A stretch of DNA of 7,158 nucleotides. Source: Puniceicoccales bacterium (GTDB lineage: Bacteria; Verrucomicrobiota; Verrucomicrobiia; Opitutales; UBA953). Shown one piece after another: positions 5,447 to 7,158 of this stretch. The notes below the pieces were generated by a model. The model was given only the letters and a program-made list of their open reading frames with translations, made no database searches and was not told the origin of the DNA. Both the position numbers and the translations under genes were made by a program. The stretch lies in contig JAITPT010000067.1 in the NCBI GenBank assembly GCA_031289285.1, forward strand, positions 1 through 7,158, written 5' to 3'. How positions within the stretch are numbered: the first letter of the stretch is position 1; each line of letters begins with the position of its first letter.

Positions 5447-5932
5447 ATGGCATCAAAAGTCGATATGGACATCGTGGAGGCCGTCCTCAGTCAAAATGTG
5501 GACGTGTACACCGCCGCAAAAATCATTGAACAGCTCAAAAAAGAGCAGGAGGAGGCCGCTGTCAAAGATGCGGAAAAAAAAGAGATAAAGCCCAAGAAAC
5601 AATACATCCCCGTCATCAGCGACCCCAACGGCGAGCTTGAAGGCAAAGACATCGTCGGCTGGGTCATCCAACTTTTGGAAGAAGAAAATCCGGCGACAAC
5701 GATGGAAAAACTCATCACCGCCGCCTACGATTACAACACCACCAAAAAGGGCGCAAAAGACCCCGCGTTGACCATCGCCGATGTCTGCGAGCGCGTCCCG
5801 CCGAAAGTTCTCAAAGAACAGCAAATCTGGGTGAAGACCAAAGAACCTGTCAGCTTCATCATCACCGACAACGTCGTGCCGATGGAGACAACCGACAAAA
5901 AGGTGGACAGGCGCAAAAAAGATATCGAATGA
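5447..5932 (+). CDS. Unrecognised 161-aa cytoplasmic protein coupled to prfA
   Basis: I do not recognise this family. The protein has no signal peptide or membrane segment. Residues 1-20 look like a small helix (VDMDIVEAVLSQNVDVYT). Residues 23-50 are a very charged Lys/Glu helix (AAKIIEQLKKEQEEAAVKD) that could form a coiled coil. Residues 52-145 look like a compact globular domain with recognisable anchor segments: YIPVISDPNGEL (53-64), GWVIQLLEEENPAT (71-84), AAYDYNTTKKG (92-102) and IWVKTKEPVSFIITDN (127-142). The tail (150-161) is basic/acidic. Codons are richer in AAA/GAA than in neighbouring genes, partly from the Lys/Glu content. The stop overlaps the prfA start as ATGA, implying translational coupling. 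A role near translation or ribosomes is only a guess from position. Start: the ATG at 5447 follows an A/C/T-rich leader without Shine-Dalgarno; no nearer in-frame ATG fits better. Confidence 0.85.
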   Translation: MASKVDMDIVEAVLSQNVDVYTAAKIIEQLKKEQEEAAVKDAEKKEIKPKKQYIPVISDPNGELEGKDIVGWVIQLLEEENPATTMEKLITAAYDYNTTKKGAKDPALTIADVCERVPPKVLKEQQIWVKTKEPVSFIITDNVVPMETTDKKVDRRKKDIE

Positions 5933-6999
5933 CCGACCTCCCCGACATCACCCCGTCTCGCCACCGCCTCGCGGAAATCGAACGGCTCATGGGTGAACCC
6001 GATTTCTTCGCAGACCCGCGCAAAGCCGCCGCCCAATCTGCCGAGCATCAGCGCCTGCTGCGCATGACGGAGCTTTACGAAAAAATCGCCACCGCCCGCA
6101 AAAACCTCGCCGACAGCCGCGCCCTCGCCGCCGACCCCACCGCCGATGCCGATTTGCGCGCACTCGCCGCCGAGGAAGTCGCCGCTCTTGAACCGCAGGC
6201 GGACGCCTTGCGTGTTGAGCTTCTCAAAGAAATGGTGCCCCCCGACCCTGCCGACTCGCGCAACACAATTCTTGAAATCCGTGCCGGCACGGGTGGCGAC
6301 GAAGCCTCGCTTTTTGCGGGTGACCTCTTCCGCATGTATTGCCGTTTTGCGGAAAGTCAGGGCTGGTCGAATGAAGTTCTCAGCAGTCATCCCAGCGAAA
6401 CAGGCGGGTTCAAAGAGGTATGTTTCCTCATATCGGGGGAGGATGTTTTCAAAAATCTCAAATACGAAAGTGGAGTTCACCGAGTCCAGCGCGTCCCAGC
6501 CACGGAGGCCAACGGGCGGGTCCATACCTCTGCCGCGACTGTCGCCGTCTTGCCGGAGGCGGAGGAAGTGGACATCCAAATAGACCCTGCTGACCTCGAC
6601 CTCACGGTTTCGCGTGCCAGTGGTGCGGGGGGGCAGCACGTCAACAAAACTGAATCTGCTGTCCAAATCATCCACAAACCCACGGGAATTATGGTGTATT
6701 GTGCTGACGAGCGTTCGCAAATTAAGAATCGAGCCAAGGCCATGAAAATTTTGCGCACGCGTCTGCTTGAGAAGAAGCAAAGTGAGGAAAATGCGGCCTA
6801 CGCTGCGACCCGCCGCAATCAAATCGGCAGTGGCGACCGTTCTGAGCGCATCCGCACCTATAATTACCCGCAGGGCCGTGTCACTGACCACCGCATTAGT
6901 CTAACCCTCTACAACCTAACCGCCGTCATGGACGGCGAACTCGCCCCTTTCTCCTCCGCCCTCCAAGACGCCGCCCTCCGTCAAAAGCTCGCCGCCTAA
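5929..6999 (+). CDS. prfA: Peptide chain release factor 1
   Basis: A 356-residue class I release factor, close to the usual 355-360. It binds the ribosomal A site at UAA or UAG and triggers hydrolysis of peptidyl-tRNA. The stop-codon-reading tripeptide is PAT (190-192, in RVPATEANGRVHTSA), which marks RF1; RF2 has SPF. The catalytic GGQ is at 234-236 in SGAGGQHVNKTE; Gln236 is the residue methylated by PrmC in other bacteria. The N-terminal helical domain (1-105), the GTGGDEASLFAGDLFRMY segment (120-137) and the C-terminal RIRTYNYPQGRVTDHRI (about 309-325) are all in place. The start ATG shares ATGA with the upstream stop; no Shine-Dalgarno is in range (an AGGTGG lies too far away, at 5901-5906), so ribosomes probably re-initiate. 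prmC, often next to prfA, is not within the 159 bp downstream. Confidence 0.97.
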   Translation: MTDLPDITPSRHRLAEIERLMGEPDFFADPRKAAAQSAEHQRLLRMTELYEKIATARKNLADSRALAADPTADADLRALAAEEVAALEPQADALRVELLKEMVPPDPADSRNTILEIRAGTGGDEASLFAGDLFRMYCRFAESQGWSNEVLSSHPSETGGFKEVCFLISGEDVFKNLKYESGVHRVQRVPATEANGRVHTSAATVAVLPEAEEVDIQIDPADLDLTVSRASGAGGQHVNKTESAVQIIHKPTGIMVYCADERSQIKNRAKAMKILRTRLLEKKQSEENAAYAATRRNQIGSGDRSERIRTYNYPQGRVTDHRISLTLYNLTAVMDGELAPFSSALQDAALRQKLAA

Positions 7000-7016
7000 C
7001 ATCCCCTCCCAAGTTA

Positions 7017-7082
7017 TGGGACAGGCTAAAAACAAAATTGGGACAGGCTAAAATAAATCTTGGGACAGGCTAAATTTCTGGC
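7017..7082. repeat. Three tandem 22-bp repeats with core TGGGACAGGCTAAA
   Basis: The 14-nt core starts at 7017, 7039 and 7061, an exact 22-bp period. The core is identical in all three; the 8-nt spacers are AT-rich (AACAAAAT, ATAAATCT, TTTCTGGC). The first copy also forms a weak hairpin with upstream sequence: TCCCA (7007-7011) and TGGGA (7017-7021) around AGTTA. The array starts 18 bp after the prfA stop. A CAGGCTAAATAAA stretch at 233-245, preceded by TTGGGA at 216, looks like a degenerate copy. Similar GGGACAG-type tandem arrays in other bacteria are RAYT/IS200-like associated repeats; whether these belong to that group is inference. Other readings are binding sites on one helix face (about two turns apart). 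Confidence 0.85.
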
Positions 7083-7158
7083 TTGTAATTTTTCCAAATT
7101 CCATTTTTCTCATGTGCGTATGCCACACTCACCAAGATTCAAAACTCACAGGCGCAAT

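Noticed and set aside
5905..5914. GGACAGGCGC inside the unknown gene as another repeat copy
   Set aside because: It shares only the heptamer, lies within coding sequence and lacks the CTAAA part; likely chance.
5731..6891. Long minus-strand open frame opposite prfA
   Set aside because: It is antisense to a highly conserved release factor and has no recognisable domain.
7017..7082. CRISPR array
   Set aside because: Repeats are 14 nt with 8-nt spacers, far below CRISPR dimensions, and no cas gene is present.
7017..7082. Plasmid iteron origin
   Set aside because: The 22-bp period fits iterons, but there is no rep gene and the flanking genes are chromosomal housekeeping genes.

Overview
The window looks like the chromosome of a GC-rich Gram-negative bacterium, most likely Verrucomicrobiota near Opitutales. 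This rests on a DUF6807-family exported protein (a family common in Verrucomicrobiota and Planctomycetota), the gene set, and start codons without Shine-Dalgarno sequences. It is inference: there is no rRNA or marker tree here. Seven protein-coding genes are supported. There is no rRNA, tRNA, CRISPR array or transposase gene.

Layout. 1-479 has no credible gene but holds a G11 tract, a small palindrome, CA/TG-rich repeats and one degenerate copy of a repeat seen again at the far end. 480-2237 (+) is a complete ABC exporter half-transporter. 2369-3448 (+) is a Tat-signal DUF6807 protein. It is preceded by a strong GC hairpin and followed by a 9-bp tandem array whose first 44 bp form a near-perfect palindrome. 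A ComF-family phosphoribosyltransferase lies on the minus strand (3600 to about 4361), convergent with the DUF6807 gene. Its start is uncertain because the frame stays open through a purine-rich, G-run-rich stretch up to 4610. From 4624 everything is on the plus strand: two tandem HPr phosphocarrier paralogues (4624-4938, 5069-5380), an unrecognised 161-aa acidic/basic protein (5447-5932), and prfA (release factor 1, 5929-6999), which overlaps it by ATGA. The last 159 bp carry three copies of a 22-bp repeat and no gene.

How the genes relate. The two HPr proteins belong to the phosphotransferase system. Both keep the active-site histidine. The second has a canonical regulatory-serine loop and the first has a rewritten, shortened one, which suggests a split between metabolic and regulatory roles. 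The unknown gene and prfA are probably translationally coupled. The exporter, DUF6807 and ComF genes look like unrelated neighbours. I see no complete new defence or mobile system. The best leads are the HPr pair, the coupled unknown gene, and two repeat families (the 9-bp palindromic array and the 22-bp GACAGGC repeat).
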